Assembly: GCA_900128585.1 (NCBI GenBank)
Contig: LT642292.1
Coordinates: 4,063-15,365 of the forward strand
Direction of reading: 5' to 3'
DNA from: Stramenopiles sp. TOSAG23-3
Lineage: Eukaryota > Sar
DNA length: 11,303 bases
This document shows, one piece after another, positions 1 to 7,630 of the stretch (its first letter is position 1; each line of letters opens with the position of its first letter). The position numbers were made by a program, and so were the translations under genes. The notes beneath the pieces are model-generated. The model saw nothing but the letters and a program-made list of their open reading frames with translations, did no database searches and was not told the origin of the DNA.

Positions 1-240
1 TACCTTCTTTTTTTTCTTCATACTCCTCCACTACGAGGACGTAGTCAGTCAGTCATCTTCCTCTTTTACCTCCCTTTTAATTATTAACCTTTAATAATAT
101 GCAAAACTTTTCTACTTTCTCAAGTGGCCACAAAAAAGTGTATTTTTGTTACCTATGCTCTATTCTTATTACTTCAATACTTGGCGCCCTTTGTTTCATT
201 CCTTTGCTTTGCTTTGCTTAAATAGGGTTTTTATTGTTTT

Positions 241-256
241 TTTGTTTGTTTGTTTG
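241..256. repeat. (TTTG)4 microsatellite
   Basis: Four perfect TTTG units inside a T-rich run (about 231-260). Another short tandem, CTTTG repeated, lies just upstream at about 202-219. These are simple repeats of the kind common in AT-rich eukaryotic spacers. Confidence 0.8.
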
Positions 257-366
257 TTGTCTCTGTGTAGTTCTACTCGTATGTGTATGATATTGTATCC
301 ATTGAATTCTATTTTATTAGATAGTCTAGCTATATAATAATATAATAATAAATAGGTGACATAGAA

Positions 367-386
367 GGAAGGAAGGAAGGAAGGAA
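367..386. repeat. (GGAA)5 microsatellite
   Basis: Five perfect GGAA units, flanked by near-matching GAA and GAAAGG. The purine-rich plus strand gives a homopurine tract about 285 bases upstream of the start codon at 671. Confidence 0.85.
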
Positions 387-670
387 GAAAGGTTCATTGG
401 AATTTAAATAGATAGAAGAAGTGTAGACGACAGTTTGTTCCTTTCTTCCTCTATGTTTGTATGAAACATGTCTACACACTCAGTCTTACAACTGGTTTCA
501 TTACAAGTATGCAATTCTTCACGGGTTATTTTTTCGTCCGTTGATTCTCTCATTCCTTTTTTCGCCCGAGACAAATTTTCAATCGTAAGCACTTGATTCT
601 TCTTGCCACCACCACACACTACTACCTCGCGCCTGTTTGAAACGTTTTCTACGAAGCAACTCTGCCCAAT

Positions 671-3600
671 ATGTCTAAACGGGGCAATCAACAAGGTTCA
701 CGGGATGGCGCGAACGGTGCGGCTGCAAAGAAACGCCGCTCTGCTCTCTCCGCGTCTGCACAAATGGTGTTCGATCCATCTCTTCGAAAGGCCGGAAAGC
801 TTGTGTTTGAAGACGGCACGGAGTTCTCCGGGTACTCGTTTGGTGCGGACGTCGCCCAAAGCGGTGAAATCGTTTTCAACACTGGCATGGTGGGCTACCC
901 AGAGTCCTTGTCCGACCCAAGTTACAAGAGCCAAATCCTTGTCCTCTCCTACCCCATGGTAGGAAACTATGGCGTCCCGGGCGACGACAAGGATGAGTAT
1001 GGCCTTCCCGCTTTCTTCGAGTCCGACTCTGTGCACGTCGCCGGGCTCATTATTTCAGACTACACCGAAGCCTATAGCCACTGGAACGCTCGCCGCTCCC
1101 TCGGCCAGTGGTTGACGGAGCACAACGTTCCCGCGTTGTACGGCATCGACACCCGCGAACTGACGAAAAAGATCCGAGAAAAGGGGAGCATGCTCGGAAA
1201 AATTGTATTCCCGGGCAAGGACGTTCCGATCGAAGACCCCAACAAGAGGAACCTGGTGGCAGAGGTGTCCACTAAAGAGCCAAAGGTGTACGGGTCTGGC
1301 GAGACGCGAATCCTCGCGTACGACTGTGGGATGAAATGCAACATCGTTCGAAACTTGATCAAGCAAGGTGCCACCGTGATCGTCGTGCCGTACGATTACG
1401 ACCTAAAAAATAATCCGAACAAGTACAAGTACGATGGGGTTTTTCTCAGCAACGGCCCTGGGGACCCGACGATGGCGGCTAGCACCGTGGAAAGCGTGAA
1501 GTGGGCAATCACCACGGACATTCCGATCTTCGGGATTTGCCTGGGGAACCAGATCCTCGCTTTGGCATGCGGCGCCAAGACGTACAAGATGAAGTACGGG
1601 AACCGTAGTATGAACCAGCCATGCGTTGATTTGAGGACAGGGCAATGCTACATTACCCCACAAAACCATGGGTACGCGGTCGACAGCGACTCCCTCCCTG
1701 AAGGGTGGAGCACGCTCTTCATCAACGCGAACGACATGAGTAACGAGGGCATCATTCATTCCCACAAGAAAATCTTTAGCGTGCAGTTTCACCCAGAGGC
1801 ATGCGGAGGGCCCACCGACACGGAATTCTTGTTCGAAACCTTCCTGAACAATGTACGCGGGACCACGGAAAAAATCAAGCTCATCGACCCGTTGATGTAC
1901 AACCGCCCACAAGTCCAAAAGATTCTTCTCCTTGGCTCTGGCGGTCTCTCGATCGGCCAAGCCGGGGAATTTGACTACAGTGGCTCCCAGGCGATCAAAG
2001 CGCTAAAGGAGGAAGGGAAAGAAGTGATTCTTGTCAACCCCAACATTGCCACCGTTCAGACGAGCGTGGGAATGGCCGATAAGGTGTATTTTCAACCGGT
2101 GACGAAGGACATGGTCATTTCGATCATTGAGAAAGAGAAGCCAGACAGCATCATCTTGTCCATGGGGGGCCAAACTGCCCTCAACGTCGGCGTCGAACTG
2201 TACGAGAGCGGTGCGCTGGAAGAGCACAACGTTCAAGTCCTGGGCACCCCTATCCCCGTCATTGTAACGACCGAGGACAGGGAAGAGTTTGCAAAGCGCC
2301 TTGCCGAAGTCGGCGAGAGCTGCGCGTTGAGCTACTCGGCCGAGACCGTGGAGCAAGCCGTAGAAGCCGCGAACAAGATCGGGTACCCCGTTCTCGTTCG
2401 CGCTGCATTCGCCCTGGGGGGGCTGGGCAGCGGCTTCGCAGACAATGAAAAGCAGCTGCTTGCACTGGCCCACCAAGCGTTCGCCATTTCCCCGCAGATC
2501 ATGGTCGACCAAGATTTACGCGGGTGGAAGGAAGTAGAGTATGAAGTCGTTCGCGACTGTCGCGATAATTGCATCACCGTGTGCAACATGGAAAATTTCG
2601 ATCCACTCGGAATCCACACTGGTGACTCCATCGTCGTCGCCCCCAGTCAAACCCTTTCGAACTCGGAGTACTTTATGCTTCGCAAAGCAGCCATCAAAGT
2701 CGTGAGGCACCTTGGTGTTGTTGGAGAGTGTAACATTCAGTACGCGCTTCACCCCGAAAGCGAACGGTACTGTGTGATTGAAGTGAACGCGCGCCTGTCA
2801 CGTTCCAGTGCCTTGGCCTCGAAGGCCACTGGCTACCCACTCGCGTACGTCGCAGCCAAGCTTGCCTTGGGCGTTGATCTGGTAACCCTGCGGAACAGCG
2901 TCACGAAGACGACCACGGCGTGCTTCGAGCCTGCATTGGACTATTGCGTCGTCAAGATCCCGCGGTTCGACTTAAAGAAATTCAACCGTGTGTCGAAATC
3001 TGTCGGCAGTAGCATGAAGAGTGTGGGGGAGGTGATGGCTATTGGCAGAAATTTTGAGGAAACCTTTCAAAAGGCGATGCGCATGATGGCCCCCAGCATT
3101 GCAGGCTTCGAATCTTTAGGGCGTTTGAAAGACGAGTCAGACGAGGACCTCGACAAGCTGTTGAAGTACCCCGACTACGAGCGCGTGTTTGCCGTCGCCG
3201 AAGCGTTCGAGAGAGGGTACTCCGTGGACAGAATCCATCAGCTCACTAAGATTGACAGGTGGTTCTTGTCGAAACTTGGCAACGTGGACGACTTGAAGAA
3301 GGCGCTGGAAGTCTTGCAAGATGCAAACAAGCTGACCAAGCCGCAAATGACGTCGTTGAAAATGGCCGGGTTTTCCGACCTGCAAATTGCAAATCGTTGC
3401 AATACCTCCGAGCTGATCGTTCGTAGAAAGCGATTGTCTATGGATATCAGACCGTACGTCAAACAAATAGACACCCTGGCGGCAGAGTACCCGGCTCAGA
3501 CGAACTATCTGTACATGACATATTGCGGCAACGAAGATGACATTGTCTTCGACGCCGAGGGCATCATGGTTCTTGGCTGCGGGCCGTACTGCATCGGGAG

Positions 3601-5140
3601 CAGTGTAGAGTTCGACTGGTGCGCTGTTAGTTGCGTGCGCCAGCTTCGCAAGAGCGGCTTCAAGGCCATCGTCGTCAACTATAATCCAGAAACTGTCAGT
3701 ACGGACTACGACGAGAGCGACCGGCTGTATTTTGAAGAATTAAGCGCGGAGCGTGTCCTCGATATTTACGAGCGGGAAGTGGCCCAAGGGGTCATCGTCT
3801 CTGTGGGAGGCCAAATTGCGAACAACTTGGCCCTCCCCCTGCACCGCCAAGGTGTCAATATTCTCGGCACAGCCCCGGAAATGATAGACCTCGCCGAAGA
3901 TCGCCACAAATTTTCTGCCCTGCTCGATCGATTGGGTGTGGATCAGCCCAAGTGGATCGAATTCAGTGGGTCCAGCAGCGATCAAATGAAGCAGGCTTGC
4001 GAAAAAATGGGCTACCCCGTTTTGGTCCGCCCCAGTTTTGTCCTCTCCGGGGCCGCCATGCGCGTAGCTTCATCATTCAAAGAGTTGACGAACTTCTTGG
4101 ATCACGTAGCTGCCGCCTCTTCCGACGGGCCTATTGTTGTTTCCAAGTTTATTTTGGGCGCCAAAGAAGTGGAGTTTGATGGCGTCGCCAAAGACGGGGA
4201 AATTTTGAACTACGCCATTTCTGAGCACGTTGAAAATGCTGGGGTTCACTCTGGTGACGCCACCCTTATCTTGCCGGCCCAGGGGCTGTACGTAGAGACG
4301 ATCCGACAAATCAAAGCCATCAGTGCAAAGATTGCACAAGGTTTGAACATCTCGGGCCCCTTCAATATTCAGTACATGGCCAGAGATAACTTTGTGAAAG
4401 TCATTGAATGCAACCTTCGCTCCTCTCGTACGTTTCCGTTTGCATCGAAAACGTTTAATGTGAACCTCATCAGTCTTGCAACCCGCGTCATGGCAGGGTT
4501 GCCCGTGCAGCGATTGCGATTTAACTTGCTTGATTTGGATTATGTTGGCATCAAGGCCCCACAATTTAGTTTTACTCGACTTCAAGGCGCCGACCCGACC
4601 CTTGGCGTAGAAATGTCATCGACCGGGGAAGTCGCGTGCTTCGGCTCCAACAGGTACGAGGCCTACTTGCTTGCTCTACAGTCAACAAAGTTTAAGTTGC
4701 CCAACCGGACCAAAAATATTTTTCTGTCTCTGGGGCCGAAAAAATCAAAAGAAGCTTTTTGTGAATGCGCTACAACTCTTTGCAAGCTCGGGTATTCTCT
4801 TTTCGGGACATTGGGGACTGCCCAGAGCCTGCGCGATGAAGGTGTAGAAATAACCACCTTGCACAAACCGTCGAGTGGTAAAAAACCGAACTCCAAGGAA
4901 TATTTGTCGAACAACAAGATTGACCTCGTGATCAACGTTGCTGACGGGTTTAGAACCGAGAATATTTCCGAGGGCTATTTGATCCGCCGTGCAGCAGTCG
5001 ATTTTGGGGTCGGTCTGATCACGAATTTGAAATGCGCGATCATGTTGGTAAAGGCTTTGGAGTGGAAGGCAGAGCACCCAGCTGGGCCGCCCATGCACAT
5101 GCAAGAATATTACCGCAGCAATACCTTCTCGAACTTTTAA
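671..5140 (+). CDS. CPS: Glutamine-dependent carbamoyl-phosphate synthetase (fused glutaminase + synthetase, CPS II/III type)
   Basis: Makes carbamoyl phosphate from glutamine (or ammonia), bicarbonate and two ATP, for pyrimidines and/or arginine/urea-cycle metabolism. The 1489 residues contain, in order: a basic leader (1-40); the small glutaminase-side domain (about 40-200); a class I glutaminase (about 211-395) with GICLGNQ (nucleophile Cys290) and FHPEA (His374, Glu376); the first synthetase half (about 411-815) with LLGSGGLSIGQAGEFDYSG and the ATP-grasp loop ALGGLGSG (582-588); the oligomerisation domain (about 815-955); the second half (about 960-1345) with VLGCGPYCIGSSVEFDWC and RPSFVLSGAAM; and an MGS-like regulatory domain (about 1349-1465). 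Length matches animal CPS1/CPS III (about 1500), and no DHOase or ATCase follows, unlike CAD. The intact Cys290 argues for glutamine use, unlike ureotelic CPS1. The ATG has A at -3 and is followed by one uninterrupted frame. Location (cytosol or mitochondrion) is not settled by the leader. Confidence 0.97.
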   Translation: MSKRGNQQGSRDGANGAAAKKRRSALSASAQMVFDPSLRKAGKLVFEDGTEFSGYSFGADVAQSGEIVFNTGMVGYPESLSDPSYKSQILVLSYPMVGNYGVPGDDKDEYGLPAFFESDSVHVAGLIISDYTEAYSHWNARRSLGQWLTEHNVPALYGIDTRELTKKIREKGSMLGKIVFPGKDVPIEDPNKRNLVAEVSTKEPKVYGSGETRILAYDCGMKCNIVRNLIKQGATVIVVPYDYDLKNNPNKYKYDGVFLSNGPGDPTMAASTVESVKWAITTDIPIFGICLGNQILALACGAKTYKMKYGNRSMNQPCVDLRTGQCYITPQNHGYAVDSDSLPEGWSTLFINANDMSNEGIIHSHKKIFSVQFHPEACGGPTDTEFLFETFLNNVRGTTEKIKLIDPLMYNRPQVQKILLLGSGGLSIGQAGEFDYSGSQAIKALKEEGKEVILVNPNIATVQTSVGMADKVYFQPVTKDMVISIIEKEKPDSIILSMGGQTALNVGVELYESGALEEHNVQVLGTPIPVIVTTEDREEFAKRLAEVGESCALSYSAETVEQAVEAANKIGYPVLVRAAFALGGLGSGFADNEKQLLALAHQAFAISPQIMVDQDLRGWKEVEYEVVRDCRDNCITVCNMENFDPLGIHTGDSIVVAPSQTLSNSEYFMLRKAAIKVVRHLGVVGECNIQYALHPESERYCVIEVNARLSRSSALASKATGYPLAYVAAKLALGVDLVTLRNSVTKTTTACFEPALDYCVVKIPRFDLKKFNRVSKSVGSSMKSVGEVMAIGRNFEETFQKAMRMMAPSIAGFESLGRLKDESDEDLDKLLKYPDYERVFAVAEAFERGYSVDRIHQLTKIDRWFLSKLGNVDDLKKALEVLQDANKLTKPQMTSLKMAGFSDLQIANRCNTSELIVRRKRLSMDIRPYVKQIDTLAAEYPAQTNYLYMTYCGNEDDIVFDAEGIMVLGCGPYCIGSSVEFDWCAVSCVRQLRKSGFKAIVVNYNPETVSTDYDESDRLYFEELSAERVLDIYEREVAQGVIVSVGGQIANNLALPLHRQGVNILGTAPEMIDLAEDRHKFSALLDRLGVDQPKWIEFSGSSSDQMKQACEKMGYPVLVRPSFVLSGAAMRVASSFKELTNFLDHVAAASSDGPIVVSKFILGAKEVEFDGVAKDGEILNYAISEHVENAGVHSGDATLILPAQGLYVETIRQIKAISAKIAQGLNISGPFNIQYMARDNFVKVIECNLRSSRTFPFASKTFNVNLISLATRVMAGLPVQRLRFNLLDLDYVGIKAPQFSFTRLQGADPTLGVEMSSTGEVACFGSNRYEAYLLALQSTKFKLPNRTKNIFLSLGPKKSKEAFCECATTLCKLGYSLFGTLGTAQSLRDEGVEITTLHKPSSGKKPNSKEYLSNNKIDLVINVADGFRTENISEGYLIRRAAVDFGVGLITNLKCAIMLVKALEWKAEHPAGPPMHMQEYYRSNTFSNF

Positions 5141-5258
5141 GTTAGAAAGTAACATGTTACTAAATGAGGTTACGACGGCGGTGTCTTACACAAATGTTTA
5201 ACGCGCTCTGAAATCTAAGAATTTGTTTTAAAAACCTGATTCAGTTTAATCAAATTAA

Positions 5259-5326
5259 ACAAGAAAATTGGCTGTTATTTAAGTTAATTAAACTTAATGT
5301 ACTGCGAACTGAAATCTAGATTTAGA
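5259..5326 (+). repeat. Dispersed AT-rich repeat, copy A (full first module)
   Basis: Begins ACAAGAAAATTGGCTGTTATT and ends with a 32-base block (5295-5326) that contains TACTGCGAACTG and the perfect palindrome AAATCTAGATTT. It aligns without gaps to 8881-8948, matching at 64 of 68 positions; all four differences fall in the AT-rich middle. It starts 119 bases after the synthetase stop, in the same orientation as that gene. The family is not one I recognise. Confidence 0.85.
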
Positions 5327-5427
5327 TTTAATCTAATATTAAGTTTTTAGTACTGCATACGATGCTTAATACGAAGCGCGCTTTGTTTCATAATAATTAT
5401 ACTCGCGGGAGTTATAAAAAGAAAAAA

Positions 5428-5449
5428 GAAGGTGTCAGTTCAAGAACAA
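5428..5449 (+). repeat. Second module of the dispersed repeat (copy in element A)
   Basis: A 22-base block starting GAAGGTGTCAG and ending AAGAACAA, preceded by an A-rich run. It is identical to 11281-11302. In both places it lies downstream of a TTGGCTGTTATT core on the same strand, about 150 bases after the core here and about 30 bases after it at the window end, as if the second copy were internally deleted. The inner AGTTCAAGAAC (5437-5447) matches the Pol III B-box pattern RGTTCRANNCC except at one position. Confidence 0.75.
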
Positions 5450-5482
5450 GCTCCCCAAGTTCTGGTCAACTCTTTTTTTTTT
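5437..5482 (+). terminator. Possible Pol III-like 3' end: imperfect stem-loop then T10
   Basis: AGTTCAAGAAC (5437-5447) can pair imperfectly with GTTCTGGTCAACT (about 5459-5471): AGAAC with GTTCT and AGTT with AACT, separated by an internal loop. Ten T residues (5473-5482) follow directly. A B-box-like site followed about 25 bases later by oligo-T is the arrangement expected at the end of a Pol III transcript. This is inference; an AT-rich spacer can produce a T run by chance. Confidence 0.3.
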
Positions 5483-5714
5483 AAAAACATATTTATATTA
5501 GTATGCTTTAAGACTCTCACTTTATACTTTTTATCAATCATTCTTATATATATATGGTCTTAGTTCTGTATGGATTTTTGTACGTACATCTAGTATCTAG
5601 GTTGTCGACACCCCCTGTTTACGAGTTTTGCGTTAACTCTCGGACGAAAAAATGTGACGGAAGCTGATCTCGTTTCGAGGAACCCCTCGCTTTGCTCCAC
5701 ACTCCACACCCTAC

Positions 5715-6386
5715 TTACATGAAACGCAAATACAAGACTAAAACAATAAAGAGGCAGCATGCGCCTGCCGCCATATACTTTTGAACAAGCTTCCAAAAGT
5801 TCAGCATTTTTGCATTCTTCTCAAATGCCTTTGATTTCCTCAACAAATCCCTGGAACCGGAGCCCACCTGTTCGAGCCTTTCCCCTCGACTGAGCACTTC
5901 TTCAATATTCATGCGCATAATGTTGGTAATGTCTGCTAGCTCTGAGTTTAAACGTTGCATGTTCTTGCTACTATTGGGGTTTTGATAATCTCTTCGTTTA
6001 CGCTGAATGATCTTATCAAACTTTATAAAAGCGTACGGGTGGCTTACCGTGTCCACGGTGGACCTATAGTCTGGTCCGTGGTCCGCTCTCAACTCTTCAA
6101 CGAACGCTCGCTTTATGTCTTCTAAAAAGCCGAACGACAAGCGTTTGTCGTATCCTCTTTCACATAGCGTCATGTAACACACGCCGTCATCAATTATATA
6201 ATGAAAGGTATAATCCCCCGATTCGAAACTACACTTTTTTGGAGACCGAGCGTTCAGCTTACCAAGTATCATCTTTGCTTGCTGTTTATAGGAGTCGAAG
6301 TTCTGCCCAGGCGCCCCCGCAACCTCCATACTCGCTGTCAGCAGAAGCCCATCGCTGGACCGTGCAACAAAAGTTAATATCGGCAT
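5715..6386 (-). CDS. SEC22: SEC22-type longin R-SNARE
   Basis: Vesicle R-SNARE of ER-Golgi traffic, expected in the ER/Golgi membrane facing the cytosol. The 223-residue protein (family about 215) starts MPILTFVARSSDGLLL, the typical SEC22 longin start. The longin domain (about 1-125) includes FHYIIDDGVCYMTLCE (61-76), SFGFLEDIKRAF (84-95) and SHPYAFIKFD (115-124). The SNARE motif (about 141-197) contains IEEVLSRGE, with Arg167 as the zero-layer arginine, and KNAKMLNFW before a single tail anchor (about 204-221) and a three-residue end. All diagnostic parts are in one frame with no intron. It is convergent with the synthetase gene and divergent from the gene at 7208. The start fits the family boundary although the base at -3 is C. 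YKT6 is excluded by the transmembrane tail; VAMP7 is less likely given the SEC22-specific longin sequence. Confidence 0.95.
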   Translation of the reverse strand: MPILTFVARSSDGLLLTASMEVAGAPGQNFDSYKQQAKMILGKLNARSPKKCSFESGDYTFHYIIDDGVCYMTLCERGYDKRLSFGFLEDIKRAFVEELRADHGPDYRSTVDTVSHPYAFIKFDKIIQRKRRDYQNPNSSKNMQRLNSELADITNIMRMNIEEVLSRGERLEQVGSGSRDLLRKSKAFEKNAKMLNFWKLVQKYMAAGACCLFIVLVLYLRFM

Positions 6387-6539
6387 CGGTTCAGTTCGGT
6401 TTACTTTTTTCTAGAAAAACAAATGTTACATCGAACGCACGAATAAATACGAAATGGAAATCACGCAAATCTACCTTTCTAAGTACGTTTGAATCTATAC
6501 AATAGAGAAGACAGAGAGAGAAGAAGAAAACGAAACCAC

Positions 6540-6672
6540 TACTTTTTTAAAATTGTATTATTATATTTTTTTATTAAAATTATTATTTTTTTTATTATTA
6601 ATTATAATATTATAATTATTTAGATTATTTTATAGTAGTCCTAATAAATAATAATTTTAAATATTAATAAAT
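6540..6672. repeat. Low-complexity A/T block
   Basis: Over about 130 bases the sequence is nearly all A and T, made of overlapping TTATTA/AATAATT-type units with only a few G or C bases. It separates the two opposed purine/pyrimidine tracts and is a likely site of easy strand opening, or a remnant of expanded simple repeats. No finer function can be read. Confidence 0.7.
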
Positions 6673-6673
6673 G

Positions 6674-6703
6674 TGATGATGATGAGAATTGTGATCATCA
6701 TCA
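6674..6703. repeat. Perfect 10-bp inverted repeat (hairpin)
   Basis: TGATGATGAT (6674-6683) and ATCATCATCA (6694-6703) are exact reverse complements around a 10-base loop. Outside the arms, TTTTAAAT-like sequence on the left and ATTTAAAA-like sequence on the right give further broken pairing. It sits between the two divergent genes. It could be a chance product of trinucleotide repeats or the end of a degenerate mobile element. Confidence 0.6.
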
Positions 6704-6748
6704 ACAAAAAAACATTTAAAAAGTAAATAATAGAAGAGAAAGAGTCCG

Positions 6749-6841
6749 TCTTCTCTCTTCTTCTTCTATCTTCTTTTATTTCTTCTTTCTTCTCTTATTT
6801 CTTCTTCTTCTTTTGTTTCTTCTTCTTTCTTTTTTTTTTCT
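6749..6841 (+). repeat. Long polypyrimidine (TTC-rich) tract
   Basis: About 93 bases that are almost purely C and T on the plus strand, dominated by TTC and TTTC units and ending in an eleven-base T-rich run before CTAGGATTAG. It lies 370-460 bases before the ATG at 7208. A smaller mirror tract, purine-rich on this strand, lies at 6504-6530 on the SEC22 side. Pyrimidine tracts near starts may mark promoter or leader sequence; the ending TTTCTAG also resembles a 3' splice site, but no matching upstream exon is seen. Confidence 0.6.
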
Positions 6842-7207
6842 AGGATTAGTCTTCTCTAATGAGCTATTAGTCATATTTCATTTTTTGAATATTTATAAGT
6901 AAATAGCATTGAGAAATGATTAAAAGAATGCTCTATTTATTGTAACCTTTTTCTCTGAAGATCCAGTCATGTATTATACCGGAACCACCGATAGTACATG
7001 CATGTTATATGAGGTATCATCATAAAATTACAAGAAGAATGTAAAAAATTCTTTATCAAAGTACTTTTGTATGCTTCACTCAAATGATATTTAAATTGTT
7101 AGGTAATATATACAATAATTAGACACAAGTCTGATTTTGATCAAACGAATATTGCGCCGTTGTTTGGAAAGTCGTGCAAGCGTTTTCCATTAGTCTGTGC
7201 TGTTTCC

Positions 7208-7630
7208 ATGTCGGGCTTAAAAGGGACATATGGGGTTGGGTATGGGGGTGTAGACTTGGAAATGGTGCCTAATAAAGAGGAACGCATGTTTGTAATTGAA
7301 TGTGGTAATGATGGAGCTTCTACCGTTGTGGCCAAAGCTCAGTCTAGGAAAAAATCAGTACGAGCGTTTGTAATAGAGTGCGAGAATGATGGAAGTTCTA
7401 CCATAGTCGTGGGTAGCCCCGAAACTAAAAATGAGGAGAACGAAGAGGACGAAAATGATGAGAACGAGGAGATTACTTTGAATGCAATTCGGCAGCAAAT
7501 GAAGGAACTCATTGAAAAACAGGAGAACAATATCAAGACAATACACGAACTAGAGCAAGCCGTCAAGGTTCAGAATCAATGCAAGAGCGCCTCCACCATT
7601 TTGTTGAGGACGCAGACTTTCTTGTTGTAA
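7208..7630 (+). CDS. Membrane-protein gene, segment 1: cytosolic N-terminal part with tandem repeat, acidic run and coiled coil
   Basis: First frame of what reads as one gene running to 8870. I do not recognise the family. From the first ATG (7208; the base at -3 is T, a weak context) the protein starts MSGLKGTYGVGYGGVDLE, then has two copies of a 26-residue unit (FVIEC-NDG-ST), a strongly acidic Asn/Glu/Asp run, and an amphipathic helix (7466-7576, LNAIRQQMKELIEKQ onward) likely to be a coiled coil. After about 7579 this frame turns into Cys/Ser/Thr sequence and stops at 7630, while the frame one base back takes over with strong membrane-protein character. True coding in this frame therefore probably ends near 7560-7580. 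No signal peptide is seen, fitting a cytosolic N-terminus. Alternative: a separate small gene of about 140 residues. Confidence 0.55.
   Translation: MSGLKGTYGVGYGGVDLEMVPNKEERMFVIECGNDGASTVVAKAQSRKKSVRAFVIECENDGSSTIVVGSPETKNEENEEDENDENEEITLNAIRQQMKELIEKQENNIKTIHELEQAVKVQNQCKSASTILLRTQTFLL
7289..7411 (+). repeat. Two-copy 78-bp (26-codon) in-frame tandem repeat
   Basis: Codons 7289-7333 and 7367-7411 encode FVIECGNDGASTVVA and FVIECENDGSSTIVV, matching at 11 of 15 residues, at an exact 78-base offset so the frame is kept. The intervening residues (KAQSRKKSVRA) are basic. The DNA copies differ at many third positions, so the duplication is not recent. Confidence 0.85.

Larger units (their letters stand above)
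1..670. other. AT-rich 5' flank of the carbamoyl-phosphate synthetase gene
   Basis: No convincing gene is seen here on either strand. The stretch is AT-rich and low in complexity: pyrimidine-rich patches near 4-30 and 56-78, a small perfect hairpin at 33-46 (CTACG, loop AGGA, CGTAG), three short tandem repeats (CTTTG about 202-219, TTTG 241-256, GGAA 367-386), and a less AT-biased, CA-rich segment from about 600 to the start codon. It most likely holds the promoter and 5' untranslated region of the gene at 671. No TATA box or initiator can be named with confidence. Short open frames here have poor composition and look accidental. Confidence 0.6.
5141..5714. other. Convergent 3' spacer between the synthetase and SEC22 genes
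   Basis: No gene is seen. Both flanking genes end into this 574-base AT-rich stretch. It holds a full copy of the dispersed repeat (5259-5326), a second repeat module (5428-5449) and a ten-T run (5473-5482). A short GC-containing patch with CG dinucleotides lies at about 5362-5410. No canonical AATAAA follows the synthetase stop before the repeat, and none was recognised for SEC22 on the minus strand, so any polyadenylation signals here are non-canonical. Confidence 0.6.
6387..7207. other. Divergent spacer between SEC22 and the membrane-protein gene
   Basis: About 820 bases with no convincing gene. Going from SEC22: a purine-rich tract (6504-6530, so pyrimidine-rich on the SEC22 sense strand), an almost pure A/T block (about 6540-6672), a perfect hairpin (6674-6703), a long pyrimidine tract (about 6749-6841), then ordinary AT-rich sequence with the palindrome ACATGCATGT (6996-7005). 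The frame used by the next gene is open from 7103 but has no ATG before 7208. Promoters and 5' untranslated regions for both genes must lie here unless an upstream exon was missed. Confidence 0.55.

Noticed and set aside
404-694. Minus-strand open frame of 96 codons, and plus-strand frame 603-962, around the synthetase start
   Set aside because: Both overlap the strongly supported synthetase gene or its leader in other frames, and show no domain or sensible composition.
1403-2512. Long open frames antisense to the synthetase (for example 1403-1960 and 2003-2512; also 4073-4585)
   Set aside because: They mirror the codon pattern of the sense gene; the translations are His/Arg/Val-rich with no recognisable family.
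5376-5472. tRNA gene at the B-box-like site
   Set aside because: The T-arm stem does not pair and no D-arm, anticodon arm or acceptor stem can be drawn upstream.
6826-6843. 3' splice site at the end of the pyrimidine tract (TTTCTAG)
   Set aside because: No upstream coding exon or donor could be linked to it, and the tract is simple-sequence DNA; kept only as a remark.
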